A DNA stretch of 64,000 bases from Dicaeum eximium (Eukaryota > Chordata > Aves > Passeriformes > Dicaeidae). The position numbers and the translations under genes were made by a program. The stretch lies in NCBI GenBank assembly GCA_013396995.1, contig VWZP01003889.1:496001-560000 (forward strand), given 5' to 3'. Each line of letters opens with the position of its first letter. The stretch's first letter is position 1. This document shows positions 12,242 through 24,509 of this stretch, in pieces. The notes under the pieces are model-generated. The model was not told the origin of the DNA. It ran no database searches and was given only the letters and a program-made list of their open reading frames with translations.

Positions 12242-15016
12242 AATTATCCCCATTAACCCCCAACCAAGTCTGGGTGAGCAGCCTGTGCACAGAAAAATGC
12301 TTTGGGGCCCTCTGTTGCCAAGAGCGTGATGGAGTGATTTGTCAGGCTTGTGAGGAGCAGTAACACTGGGGGCAGAGGTGAAGAAACACCAGATTTTCAA
12401 CCAGCTGGTCCATCAGACCAACTTGGGTCCCAGTCAGCTTTGTCAGAGCCACTTCTGGTTTGTTTTGCTCGTGGGGTTTTGGTTGGATGGGTTTTTTAAA
12501 ATTTTTTTTCATGTATTCTGACTGAGTAGGTGGAGAAGTCAGAAAGGACGCAGCGCATTTCTGGGCTTTGTTTCCCTCTCAGGGTGCTGCAGAAGAGCTA
12601 CTTTAATGCTGGCTTTTCTTTTCAGTGCCCTGTGCCCAGCAGAGAGGGGTTTGGCTGCACATCCCCTGTGTGCTGTCCCTTGAGGAGTTGCTTCTCCAAG
12701 GGCCACTGTAGTCAGGAATCACAGGCTCAGCTTGCAGCCAGCTGCTGCCTTTGTCACTTGGTGGTGTCAGGGCAGCTTCAAGGAGCTTTGCTAGTTCTAA
12801 TATTCCTCAAAATCTTGATCCTGTGGGAACAGCTAGAGCTGCCTAAAGTTGCAATCTCAGAAGGTGTAATGTAGCTGCTTCCAGAAAATTTCATAAGTTG
12901 TTTACACAAAGGAGACAGGGATGTAAAAGATTATTGAGTTAGTTACTCGGGGGGGAATAAGGAGCATACGGTGCTACGAGCTGCAGAAAACAGGGAGAAA
13001 CCCCACAGGTATAAAATCAACACAAAACGTGAAGAAGAAGAAAATTTTCCTGCAAAATCAGGTATTAAATACATCAACACTTTTGTTACAGTTCCCTTTT
13101 TGTAAATTAGCTGAAAACAAATTCTTGGCGAGTTTCCATCAGTTTGAAAATACATTTGTTAATCACTGCCACTTATCTGTGATAAAATCCAGACTTCTGT
13201 TCTGTGGGTGGTTTGTTTGCTTTAGTTATTTTTTTTCCTGTTTTTGCTCTGGAAGTGGTTTGTATTTTGTGAACATTCAAGATTACCTGTGAACCCATTT
13301 TTGCATGGCATGAATCTGGGAAAAATTCTTTTGTAGTTTATTAATTAAATTATTCAGTTTAGTTGGCCATATAGGTCTGGATTCTGACTTCTAGCAGCTT
13401 GATTTTGAGTACACACTGAATATGTTTATACATTCTTGTTAAAAACTAAGCAAGTATTTAGAAAATGGAAATGAAGGTTGATACCTTTTTAAATATTAAT
13501 CTGGGGAATCATGGAGTATCACAAGAACCCATTTTATTTAAGTCCTATAGTATAAAAGAAAGCCACAGTGTTACAGCCTATCTCATAGCCCAACACTTTC
13601 ATTTGAGCCAAATATTTGCCTTCAGACATTTCAGTAGGAGCTGTTGAAATGGATCTGAAGGAGTTATTTGGCTCTTATATTAAAGCTCAGAGCCAAGGAG
13701 AGATTTTGAGCTGAGTGCCTGTTGTGAGTACTGGGTCTGCACACAGCAAATGATCTTCCAGTGCATTAATGGAAAATTCAGTGAGAGGAACTTTTGCTTG
13801 GAACTTTTCGTCCACTTGAGTGTAATAGCTCTGCCAAAGGCAGGTACCCACTTCTGCATTGGTCAGATCTTTCTCTTCTATCTCTGTTTATCAGAATTCT
13901 AGGTAGAACTCTTCTAACTTTTAAATGGCAAGAAAACCAGAAGAAATAGATATTATGTTTTTTATAGAGATCATCCTTGCCTGATTTGTTATTGGAATCA
14001 GACAGAAAGAAGACATTACTCTGGAGAAAATGAAAGGTGCCATTCATTTCTTTCTCTAAGTCAAAACTCCTAGTTTGGATGGATTTCTGCCAAAATGTCT
14101 AAGACAGTGATATGTTCTCACCTTTATTAGTAAAAATATTAAAGCACATATTGAGTGCTTGACAACATCACTGCTTTTCTTGGCACTGTTATTATATTAG
14201 GGATTATTTATCCCCACAATCAAAGGTTCATTTGAGTTAGTCCTTAGCTAGAGCAGTCCTTAATGGGTCTATGGATTTATTTGCTTTTCAGTAAAAACAG
14301 CATCTGGAAAAGTTTGCCAATAGGAGCAAATAGGACCTTGGCTCTTTTTGGGTGGCTCTCATTTCCCAAAGAAACATAATGGATAAAGGACCTTTGAGGT
14401 GTTTTATGTAGATAGATTTGGCCATTAGGTAAAATGACTTTGCAGGGAAAGAAAAGCTGGATTTTTACATTATCTGGAAGTATACCGAAAAAAAAAAAAT
14501 CAATGAATCTGGTACAGCGGCCAAGAAATTCCTGGGGTTTTTTTTTCTTCCTAGTGCTAAATTTGCTTTTCAATTGAGTGGAATATCTGTAAAGAGATGA
14601 TTTTGTGACCCATTGTCTTTTTATAAATGCTTTTTTATTAGCTCTATATGTGTGTATGAGTGTTGGAAAAATGTGATGTCCTTAGTGCTGTGAGGATTTA
14701 CACTTTTGTTTTTAAGTGAAATGTGATCTTGGCTCTGCTGGGTCATTATATATACATTAACTCTATATAATGTAGCAGAGTGTATTAAATCTACAAATCT
14801 CCTGACCACCTCTCTTGTCTTTTTCTCCTCAAAAGTGCAGGAGGAAATCATACCTTTATTTCTGATTATAGACTCATAGTATTCTACTGCTTTAAATAAA
14901 TTCCATTTCCTGGAAAACCAGGTAATTTAATGGTGAAGCAGACTGGGAAAAACTAAATCCAGTTAGAGTCCAGTGATACTGACTGAGTAATTTTGCTTGC
15001 TTCAGTTTTGTTGACA

Positions 15017-15058
15017 AATGTTTACATAAACATATAAAATGTTTACATAAACATATAA
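15017..15058. repeat. 21-bp perfect tandem repeat with forkhead-type motifs
   Basis: There are two perfect copies of a 21-base unit built on 'tgtttacataaacatata'. Each unit contains TGTTTAC and TAAACA facing each other, both of which resemble forkhead (FOX) factor core sites. Whether it binds anything cannot be told from sequence alone; it may be only AT-rich slippage. Confidence 0.85.
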
Positions 15059-15252
15059 AGAGTTGCTGGTTTCCCATTCCCACCTGGGCTTAGGAAACTC
15101 ATGTAACTTTCTACTGCTTTAGATCCCTCTAAACACAGAGATGGTGTTTGTGTTCCCTTTTCTGGTACTGGCACTCCTTGGCTTATTAACATTTTTATTT
15201 GTTTATAGGAATGTTGACATGAATAATATTTATCTCTCTATATATTCAGTGA

Positions 15253-15278
15253 TGTGTGTACATATATATGTGCACACA
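15253..15278. repeat. imperfect 26-bp palindrome in alternating purine-pyrimidine DNA
   Basis: The sequence TGTGTGTACATATATATGTGCACACA reads almost the same on the other strand, with one mismatched pair of positions. It is alternating purine-pyrimidine throughout most of its length (TG, TA, CA steps), a pattern prone to cruciform or Z-type structure and to slippage. It is probably a degenerate microsatellite. Confidence 0.75.
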
Positions 15279-17508
15279 GAGTCATTAAGGCACATTTGGA
15301 TTTAAATCACATTTTTATTTGCATGTAATTTATATGTAAATCTGAAAACAAATGGAAAAATATTGATGTAAATTTGCAAAATAACCTTTACAAATGTGTT
15401 CCATAGTTTGGTAGATCCTGATTTAATCTCACTCCTCTAAAAAAAAAAGTTTCTGTCAGATCTGGTCTCCATGACTCTTAAATGGCATAAAATTATACCT
15501 GAACAGTGAGAAACCCCAAAACCCAATTTTGTTTTTTCTAATCTAAGAGTGAACTTACTTGACAGTCATGCACCAGTGCAGTTTTTTACCATTAAAAATA
15601 GGGACACTGTGTTAAATTTAAATTGTAAAATTATGTGGCATAGATCTGAATATGACTTTATGACATTGCTGCAGTTTGGGAACCTTTGCTCTTTATCTAA
15701 CCTCTGGTGAGCTGCGGTGTTGTGTTGTCAAACAGATCTGCTGATTAATGCTGAAGGTGTTGATGTCAGCCTTAAAAATCTTCTCTTATGGGACCTTGCC
15801 AGTATATGGGGAAATAAAAATACGTGTTGAAGCCTTTTTTTTAAGCAATCATGCAAAGTATAACTTTGTTTCTGAGCAATGAAAAGTACAAATTCCAGCA
15901 AGCAACTTTGTTATATCTGTAGAAAAATCTGTAAGTATGCAACATGGATAGCCTGTATTCATTTATTTTTTAAGTCCCTTTTTCTTGAGATATGTTATTT
16001 TACTTGGTTGGGGGATTTTTCTTTAATGTGATAAGAATGGGAGACATATTTTACTATCTTGTGACATTTCATTAAACTTAGGATCAATAGAAATATGTGA
16101 AAATACCTTTTTGGCCCTAAATGGCTGTGCCAGTATTTATATAGATTTCTTGTGTTACATCATGGTGACCTGGATAAAATTGTGTTTATGCCTGCTGCTT
16201 TGTCATCTTTTTCTGTCCTTGGCCTTACTTGCTTTAGTAAAATACTTCTAGGAATTTTCTTTAATTATGGCAGATGAGCTGTTGATTTCCTGTAGGTGCT
16301 AATGGTGCATGGGCTCACTGAAATGAGCCACTTGCTTTATTTCCATGCACTCTTGCAGGCAGTCCTCAAGGCACAGAGATGGCTTTTCCTAATCAGACAG
16401 AAATCTCATTAGCTTCCAGATGGGACTGGTGGGAGAAAAAGAACACGTGGCATGGTGTGAGTATGGGGCTTTGGTCTGGTGAGGACACAAGGAGCATCAC
16501 CTGAAGTCAGGGCAGAGCTGCTGGTGAGGTGGGAGACTCCTCTGGCAGCTTCTGTCTCTGGGGGTGAGATTTGCAGGGGAGGCTGGAGTCAGATTTAATA
16601 AAGCAGCTGTTCATTAGCTGTTAACCTCAGGAATTTGCAGAAATCCCCATAGGTGGCTTTCTATGGCTCTCATGTCCCTCTGTACCTCTGAGACTCAAGG
16701 TGCTTCCTCACGTCTTGTCAGGACTTTGTTATCCTCCCCAACTCTCCAAGAATTTCTGCTGGACTGGAAGGAAAGAGTACAGTATTTTAATTTCTGAAAC
16801 TTTGTTAGAAGCAAACTAGAAAAGATTGTGAACACAGGATGAAAAGGGATAATAACTCTGAAATCTTGAGCTCTGAGAATTTGCCTCTGATGCTGGCATT
16901 GCACCTCTTCATGGAAGTGCCTTGCATTCAGCTTCCAAAAGCATAAGGAGCTCCTTGCCTGCTGCAGCTTCTCTCTACATTGTGACTGCTCTTTTTTCAG
17001 GTAAAAACCAGTTCTGTCATCCATTTTACTTTATTCAAGTCTCCCTCTGCCCCAACTACTCAACAGTGCTTATGGCAGTATTTTCCATGGCCTGCATTTT
17101 CCATAGTTTCTTTAATATTGAGCACTGTGATAGTTTACTTCCCCCCCTCCCTGTTTGAATGCTACTGTGTTAGCTAAAAAAAAAAGCAGATGGCCACAAA
17201 TTTTCACTTGTGCAGGTGCCACACTGTTTTGATCAGGTGTACTGAACCATCTCTGCTTTTGTATTTATTACAGGCAGGAATAATGACCTAAGGTTTAAAC
17301 TCATCTGCTGTGATTAGACCTTGAACAAGGGTTTCAGCAGAATGCTTTAGAAGTTAAGCTTTTACTTGTTTGTCTAGTGTAATAGCTAGCTCATTGTCTT
17401 TGAGTAAGTGTTACAAGGTACACTGCAAAATGAGTGGGGAGATGTGGAATGTATTCTTAATGCTGGCCATAATACATTAAATAGATTCCATAAATGTTTC
17501 TGCTTGCC

Positions 17509-17535
17509 TTTTTTTTTTTAATTTTTTTTTTTTTT
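17509..17535 (+). repeat. poly(T) tract
   Basis: Two T runs are separated by 'aa', 27 bases in all. Confidence 0.85.
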
Positions 17536-18757
17536 GGGTGAGTAGTTGGAACTAAGGGTGTTGACAAAGCTATTCCAAAAGACCCCAAATAACCAAAATC
17601 CAGTTCATGAACAGGCACTTGCAGGGCCAATGGACACTTGTAGGTCTCTGCTTAAAGCAAAAATGGTAAAGCTGAAATAAAGCACGAAATGTTTTTTAAG
17701 GTTAATAACCAGTGCAAGTGATCAACACTTCTCAGAATGACTTATGTGTGCACATTTGTTTTAGTTTATTTTTACTGAGGAGGGGTGGGTTTGGGTTTGT
17801 TGTAGTTGTTTTGGTCTGGGTTTGTTTTCACTTTGGCTCTGCAAAAGGATGGCTTTGTTCTACCAGTGCAGCCCAAAGAAATAAAAATATGACGAGAGAT
17901 TGTTCCCAAATCCAAACCCTGCACCTGTTCTGAGCAGGGTAATTGCTAACAAGCTGCTCTCTTTTTAAAATGCCAGTTATCCACAGAGCTGACAGAATCC
18001 TGCATTCCTCTGAAAGTGGCATTTTACACTGACTCTGAAAAGAAGTGCCAATGTTTTCATGAATAAAGATATTGACCGGGGAAAGCAATTGTGTGACCAT
18101 AATCATTGAGACAAGAACTGTAGCAACAGGATCTTAGAACACAGCGGATTGTAAAGGGAGCATGAGGGATGAAAATGATAGGTACTTATGCAAATGGATT
18201 AGAACTATCCTGGGCCACTTTGTGGATCTGTCTTTTAATCTCTCTTGCTATCTAGGCCATAAGATTAGTCAAAAACAGCTGGAAAGGAATGGACACAATC
18301 ACTTAATCACAAAATCAGAAGGCTTGCTGGGGTAATTTCCCTTCAAATAGCACACTGCAAACCCAGGGCAGGTAGTACTTAATATCAGTTGCAAGCCCAG
18401 CTCTATAAAGAGCTTTGGAAAGACTGCAATCTTTCTATTATAAGTGTATTGAGTCTGTCTTTTAAAACACCTGAAATGTGACATGCAATTATTAGTCTTT
18501 TTTCTCATTTGTCACCTTTTCTTTATGTTTGGGGAATGCAAATGGCAAGAGTTTAATGAAGTGATATTGTTGTGATTACATCTAAGCTGCAGAGTGAGAC
18601 TCATTCTCATTCCTACTGCAAAGCAAATTACGTTTGCTTTTCCTACTCTGGTGCACTTTGCCCCTGAAATTCTTGGCAAAATAAGGGGGGGGCTGTGATT
18701 CTGTGATTCTCCTTAGTGCTTTTCTCTATAGCTTTGTCCTGGTGACAGAACAGCATT

Positions 18758-18772
18758 AAAAAAAAAAAAAAA
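18758..18772 (+). repeat. poly(A) run
   Basis: A 15-base A run is followed by 'gttaaaaaaag'. No retrogene or SINE body was recognised upstream. Confidence 0.8.
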
Positions 18773-19837
18773 GTTAAAAAAAGACAAAAGAAAGCAGATG
18801 ATTTATTCAGGGCATCAGAAGATGCTATGCTGGCAGAAACTGCTGCAGCCCCAAATCTGCTGCAGCTGGTTATACTGCTCAGCCCCAAACTGCTACACCC
18901 AAAGCTCCTCTAAGATCTTTCACCTGCCTCAACACAAAGCCAGGCAAGCACCAGACCCTGCTGCAGCTCAGTACTGGTGGGTTTTGTGTTCTAAACAGCC
19001 ACACTCCAGGGGTAAACACCAATGTGCATCTGCAGACCTGGGCACATCAGCTTAGTTCACTCTGGAGTGCAGAAATTATGGCAGAATCTCTGCATTCAGT
19101 TTGAGCTGAACCTAGCAGAAATAGCTAGAACTGCTTGAATTCTTGTTCTTAACTTTTATAGAGAAATGAATATTTTCTGCATTTGGCTCATCCCACCTTT
19201 TATCAGCTGGGTTGATGCAGCATGGGCAGGAGCTCTGTCAGAAGAAGCAGTTTGGTTAAATGCCAGCTCTCAGGGTTAGCTTGTCTCTGAAAATTTGGGT
19301 TTCACTTCTTCTCCCAGAGGGGATGCTGCATTTTACCTCCCCAATGTCTTCTGGAAAAGCCTGGCAGAGGCACTCAGCAGTCCTCAGGCTTTAGCCAGTG
19401 CCCTTCTGCTGTTGCTTCTGGCATTATTTCCATGCTGGAAATTGTACTGTGGTGTACACAAAGAGTTTTCCAAGAAATCTGGAAAATGCTGTTAGGATAA
19501 TTCAGAAACCTGACTTACTAATGCAGCATGTTATGCCAATATTTTCTGACCTTTTGTTCTCTTACAACAACCTTAGTTGTACACACTTGCTGGAAAAATT
19601 ACATCTTAAAGACTTTTTATCCTCATTGATTAACAGTAAAACTGAGCGACTCGATAAGCTTTAGGAAGGAAGCTGTGATTTTTTTTCTGGTTATACTGCT
19701 TACAAGAAAGATTGTAAGTTCATTCAGGTAGAAACATGGAAATATTTGGAAGTTTTTTGGGTATTCTTCTATTACATCTCTTAATTCTGAGTGATTCTTT
19801 TCCTCAAATCAATATCCCCAATACTACTTAAAATATG

Positions 19838-20471
19838 TGGAGTGCCATGGACTCATGCAAGGCTTTTGACATTGTCCCACATGACATCCTTGGGACCCTG
19901 ACAGGCTGGAGAGATGGGACTGTGTTCAACAAGGCCAAGTGCAAAGTCCTCCATGTGGGTTGTGGCATTTCTAAGCACAAATAAAAGGCTGGGCAGAGAA
20001 TGGATTGAGAGCAGCCCTGAGGAGAGGATTTGGGGGTGCTGGTGAAGGAGAAGCTCAGCATGACCCAGCAGTGTGCACTTGCAGGGCAGAGATCCAGCTG
20101 CATCCTGGGCTGCAGCCAAAGAGGATGTGGGGCTGTTCAGCCTGGAGTAGCAAAAGCTCTGCTCTGAAAAATTCAGAGCAACTTCCAGCACCTAAGGGGG
20201 TTACAAGAGAGCTGGAGAGGGACTTCTTACAAGGGCTTGTAGTGACAAGGAAGAATGGCTTTACACTGAAAGGGGCAGGCTTACGTTAGACATAAGAAAT
20301 AAATTCTTCACTGTGAGGGTGTGGCACTGGAACAGGCTCCTGGGAGAAGCTGTGGGTTTCCTGCCAGTGTGGATGGGCTTTGAGCAGGCTGCTCTAGGGG
20401 AAGCAGACAGGGGGGTTGGACTGAGCTGACCTTTAAGATCCCTTCCAGCCCAAACTGTTTATGATTCTGTG
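19838..20471 (+). mobile_element. CR1 LINE fragment, 5'-truncated and internally deleted
   Basis: The last 270 bases follow the familiar 3' end of avian CR1 elements: an 'agctggagagggacttcttacaagggc' type block, then 'aatggctttacactgaaag', 'aaattcttcactgtgagggtg', 'gcactggaacaggctcc' and a terminal 'cccaaactgtttatgattctgtg'. CR1 elements end in short ATTCTRTG-type repeats rather than poly(A), as here. At the 5' end, 19847-19894 reads DSCKAFDIVPHDILG, a diverged form of the CR1 reverse-transcriptase motif with the FD..PHD core. That motif lies far too close to the 3' UTR, so most of the reverse transcriptase C-terminal part is missing through internal deletion. Stops and gaps show it is a dead copy. 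The boundaries are approximate at the 5' end. CR1 copies usually lack target-site duplications, so I did not use any. Confidence 0.9.
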
Positions 20472-22439
20472 CCATAGATTGTGATAGTCAAAGCCATGTC
20501 TTGCTGCTGCTTAGAAGATTTTCATGTCTGTAATGAATCAGTTCATCATCAGCCTGTAAACTGTGCTTGGAGATGGACTATGTATTTAGAAAACAGCCTA
20601 GAAAAGGAGAGAGAAAGATGCTTCAGCCTACTTGAATTATATTTGCTTTGCATATTTGCTGGATATATTTTTTTCAGCGTTTCCCTCTGAAATACCTTGT
20701 TTTGCTTTGGCAAGTGGGATTTAACACAGAGGGGTTGGAATGACTCATGTTTTCCTCTGACAGCCTCAACCTGTCCTCCCTCCCACACCCAGTCTCTGCA
20801 GGTTTTTGGTTCAGCCTTTCCTTTGGTTGCTGCTGCAGGATTTGTGATGCTGTATCACACATATGGTACATGCTTCTGTAAGATCAGTCTTTAGGGGTCT
20901 TCTCAACAGAGGTTGAACAGAGACCATCACAGAGCACAAACTTTAGTCTTTGTTCCTTGGTTGCATGCACTGAGATCCCTGATGGTGAGTGCTTGTAAGC
21001 TCTTGGTAAATGTGGTTTTCAGCATTTGGCAGCAGTAGCCATTGGAATCTCTAACATGGGTGCACAGTGCTTTTGTGCCTGCAGTGTTTCATTTTTCTCT
21101 TTGTAGCTATGTTTTAGGAAGGTATTACTCAGTCACAAATTACATTCAGAAATGTGTATTATGCCACGACGCAATCAAATGGTTTGTGAAAAATTTACTG
21201 TAAATAATGAGAAAACTTGCAATTGTATTATTCTTTGTGCAGTCGCTTTCTGATTCATTAGAGTTGGACTGTAAAATCTATAATAACATTATAGGTAGTG
21301 TTATATATAAACCACCATATTCAAGAGCTGGTATTTTTTCAAACCACATTAATAAAAGAGCCTATTTAGAGGATTAAATCCTTAAATCTCCATCTGTGTC
21401 TGCATTGTTGTTATGTGCCAGTTAGCAGATAGTTATGGGGAAACTACACAGTGCCAAAAGCTTCTCATTGTACATCTCTCTGTGATGTTTCCTCTTGAAC
21501 ACCTCTACCTTCTTGTCACACTCAGAAATCACAGCCTCTGCCTTGCCAGTGGGACACAGTCCAAAGATCTATTTTACTGCCTTTTGCTTATGGCCGTTTT
21601 GAAAAGCAGCATGAGGCCAAAAATATTTTATTGTTGAAGAACTGCAGCTTACACAGTTTTAAAATTTTGTAGGTAACAGTCTAAGAGTTGCTTTGGTTAG
21701 CATCAAAAAAGTTAATTGGAGATGCCCTTGATAGTGACTGTGGAATTCACTTTATTATAGTAATTTTTCTAATATTTCATCAAATATTGTTTGTGTACAG
21801 TAACTTCATAAATGTCTTACAAGAATGTTGTCACTCAATATCAAAACATCATCATGACCTTTAATCATTTCTAATATAATATATTGATACAACTTGTAAT
21901 TTTTATCCAAATACTAAAACCAAATATCTTAATTTGGGACAAGTCCTTCTTTTTATGCCAGTCTCCAAGTTTTCAGCTAGCTGGAACCTCTCTTCTTTCT
22001 CAGTGTGGTACCAATAAGCTTTGTATGCTCAGTACCTGATTCATCTCTCTGATATTCTCCTTGCACAAATTCGCAGAGGTATTTTAAATGAAGCTTTATT
22101 TTTAGAAACTGAACAATATTCATGTCTGCAGAGAAGAACCTTGTGAATAATGAGGACTTGGTACATCTTTTAGAAGCTTTGGTGCATTCATCAAGTTGTC
22201 CAACTTCTGTAATTTTAAGTCAGTTCTTTGGAATAGGGTTTCACGATGCTCTGAGGGAAACTAAAGTTCTCTCACCATCCCTTGGTTCTGTGAGCTTCTA
22301 GTTCCTGTCTTAAATTGGACTCTGTCAGGTGTCATTTAAATAAGGCTAATACTGTGATGTTTAAAATAAGTTTGTGTTTCCTAGACTGTGCTATTAACAC
22401 TTTAAAATAATTCTTACTTAAGGGAAAATAGTGGCTTGG

Positions 22440-23250
22440 ATCTGAGTTCACCTGCAGGACGCAGAAATTCCCTATTTTTGTGGCAAAGCTGTGGATCCCT
22501 GCAATGGCAGCATGGCCAGGGCTGTCCAGAGAGGATGGAACCATGTGATGCTCATCACCTAGGGATCACCAAAGGGGCTGATGAAGCAGTCTTGCAGGCC
22601 TGGAAGAGCTGTGGCTATGGCTGTGGTAATTAGTATTTCACAAGGTGGGAAAGAAAATGAGGGAAGCAGGCAGGCTTGAAAGTGGTTGGGAAGCAGGAGC
22701 AATGGGGTGGAGAAAGCAGACAGATGCCAGGAGCTCCTGTTTACACCATTTTTTCCCCTGAGTGCTGAAGACAGGAGTCCTGAACTGCAGTGAAAGCCCA
22801 CAGGTATCTCAGAGGTTCTCAGGGGCAATCGGGTTCTTCCTCACGGTGATCCTGGGAAAGCTGCAAAGTTCAGCGTGGAGAAATTGGCCACAAATCCTGT
22901 GTGGATCCCTCATCACTTCTGCATGCTGTAGCTGAGCATCATCCATTGCCTGGCACGGGGGCAGTATCCGGAGCCCGGAGGAGATTTCTGGGATAAGGAA
23001 AGGGTTCAGTGACTCTGACAGGGCTGGGGAGGGCCAGGCTGGCACCTCTCAGGGCAGGGACCTGCTCCTGTCCTGACCAGCCACGAGTGGGGGCTGCTCT
23101 GAGGAGACAGAATGGCTGCTCCTCCACTCTGGTGAGGCTAAAAGTCTCAAAAATGATCAATCTCAGGCAGGCTGGGCAGGATGATGGGTCCAGTGGGCAG
23201 AAGATGTGTTGGGAAGTGGGGACTTTGGGAGCTGTGATGTGCTGAGGACT
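22440..23250. other. GC-richer block upstream of the transmembrane exon
   Basis: This stretch, ending about 1.1 kb before the DPP10 exon, is clearly richer in G and C than its surroundings and holds scattered CpGs (cacggtgatcc, cagcgtgg, ggcacggggg, atccggagcccggagg, cacgagtg). Several overlapping ORFs of 65-89 codons occur on both strands, as expected of GC-richer non-coding DNA, and none shows a recognisable domain. It may be an eroded repeat or a weak regulatory region; I cannot assign it. Confidence 0.35.
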
Positions 23251-24394
23251 GCTGTGAGAATTCCCTGTGGGATTGCTTAGAGATTGTGTTGGACAATTCC
23301 CCTTTTATTTTCTGGAAAAGAGGACCAGGGAGGGAAGCTGTCTTTTATAGGTAGAAATGAACTGGTTAAAAAAAACAACATTAAAAAGTTAAAGACACAG
23401 TTGGTGCTGTGGGTGATGTGTGATGCTGGTATGTGAGCCAAGAAGGCACAAGAACATTGACACTTTCTGTTAAGACTTACCCAGTTCATACTCATTATAA
23501 CCCAGAAATGCAAAATGAAATAATGTGTGAATTGTGACAGAAAACATTCGTGCTTGCCAAATCTAGATAGAAAAAGTATTGTTTTCTGTGAGGGAAGGTT
23601 GGGACTGTAAGAAACAATTGTACCAGTTTTGTCATTATGTTGTTAGATGTTTATGTGCTGTTTGGTCTCAAACTGTACCATGAACGTGGGCAATGCATTG
23701 CTAGTATTGAAAATATGTAAATGGTGCCTGGCAGGAATTAAACATGTAAGCACACAGGATGTAGGCTTAAGTGCACTGGTAGTTACAGAAGCATACATTT
23801 AACATTTGTTATAAGCTACTGTTGTTTTTTTATAACTAATAGGGGAGCAGTTTACAGTTGATATACTGCATAGAGAAAAAGAGCTTGTAGCTTCAGATGG
23901 AATACTTGCAGCCTCAGGCAGTTTTGCTAATGCTTTCTATTACAAATAAGTTTAATAGTGTACATTAAAAAGGATGTGTATTTAAACCTTTATGGTCCAT
24001 ACCATGTTAGGTGGAATTACAGTAAATTGCTACATTTCATTTCTGTAATTATCTTACAAACTGCTAGTTGATATTGTCCTGAAGTTTATGTTCAGGACAT
24101 TTTAACACCAGTTGTATTTTGGACAGCTTGCATAAGATCATTTGATTGTCTCTTAGGGGTATAAAATTACACACATATATTTAAAAAAAGAGAAAGAGCT
24201 CTATTAAAAAAGCATGAGAGTTGCACACCTTTGGATGACTCTGTGAGCTGTGGAGAAGGGGGGGGTCATGGTCACCTCCTGTGCTGTGATTATGAGCGTG
24301 CACAGAGCAATTTTCCTGTCGCTGATAGTTCTGGAAATGTGTGTTTCTGAAACGTGGTCTTTTCCTTTTATTTCACTTTTTTCCATTCCTGTAG

Positions 24395-24509
24395 GAACTT
24401 GGAAGTAACAGCCCTCCGCAGAGGAACTGGAAGGGAATTGCTATTGCGCTGCTGGTGATTCTAGTTGTTTGTTCACTCATCACTATGTCAGTCATTCTTT
24501 TAACCCCAG
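24395..24509 (+). CDS. DPP10: DPP10 transmembrane exon (canonical exon 2)
   Basis: This 115-base internal exon has a 'tag' acceptor before it and a 'gtaacc' donor after it. It starts in phase 0 and ends in phase 1, giving 38 complete codons plus one base. The translation starts ELGSNSPPQRNWKG, the end of the short cytoplasmic tail. Exon residues 14-36 (GIAIALL to VILL) form an uninterrupted 23-residue hydrophobic signal-anchor helix, followed by TP at the start of the ectodomain. The tail and helix are a hallmark of the DPP6/DPP10 family, whose members are type II membrane proteins that bind Kv4 potassium channels through this region and speed their gating. ELGSNSPPQ fits DPP10; as I recall DPP6, it has ELVGSNPPQ, so the paralogue call is fairly secure. 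Alternative first exons splice onto this exon in known vertebrate DPP10, so it should be common to all isoforms. No frameshift or stop is present. The exon shows no start codon of its own that would make sense as the protein start. Confidence 0.95.

Larger units (their letters stand above)
1..24394 (+). other. DPP10: DPP10 intron upstream of the transmembrane exon (3' part)
   Basis: This is non-coding sequence ending at the splice acceptor of the DPP10 transmembrane exon. The last 35 bases are a pyrimidine-rich tract running into 'cctgtag', a typical acceptor. The 5' end of the intron lies outside the window, so it is at least 24.4 kb. I looked for a DPP10 first exon (a short exon with a start codon, ending in phase 0 at a GT donor) and did not recognise one; the gene is known in mammals to use several distant alternative first exons. 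The stretch holds the repeats and structured sites listed separately: a T-rich tract near 1.6 kb, tandem repeats near 7.0 and 15.0 kb, hairpins at 8.9 kb, a CR1 LINE at 19.8-20.5 kb and a GC-richer block at 22.4-23.2 kb. Between these I see ordinary AT-rich intron sequence with only chance ORFs. Confidence 0.85.

Noticed and set aside
23101..23135. Possible alternative first exon: ATG, 'gctgctcctccactctg', then a GTGAGG donor
   Set aside because: The 20 bases from ATG to the donor leave phase 2, which does not match the phase-0 start of the DPP10 transmembrane exon, so splicing would shift the frame.
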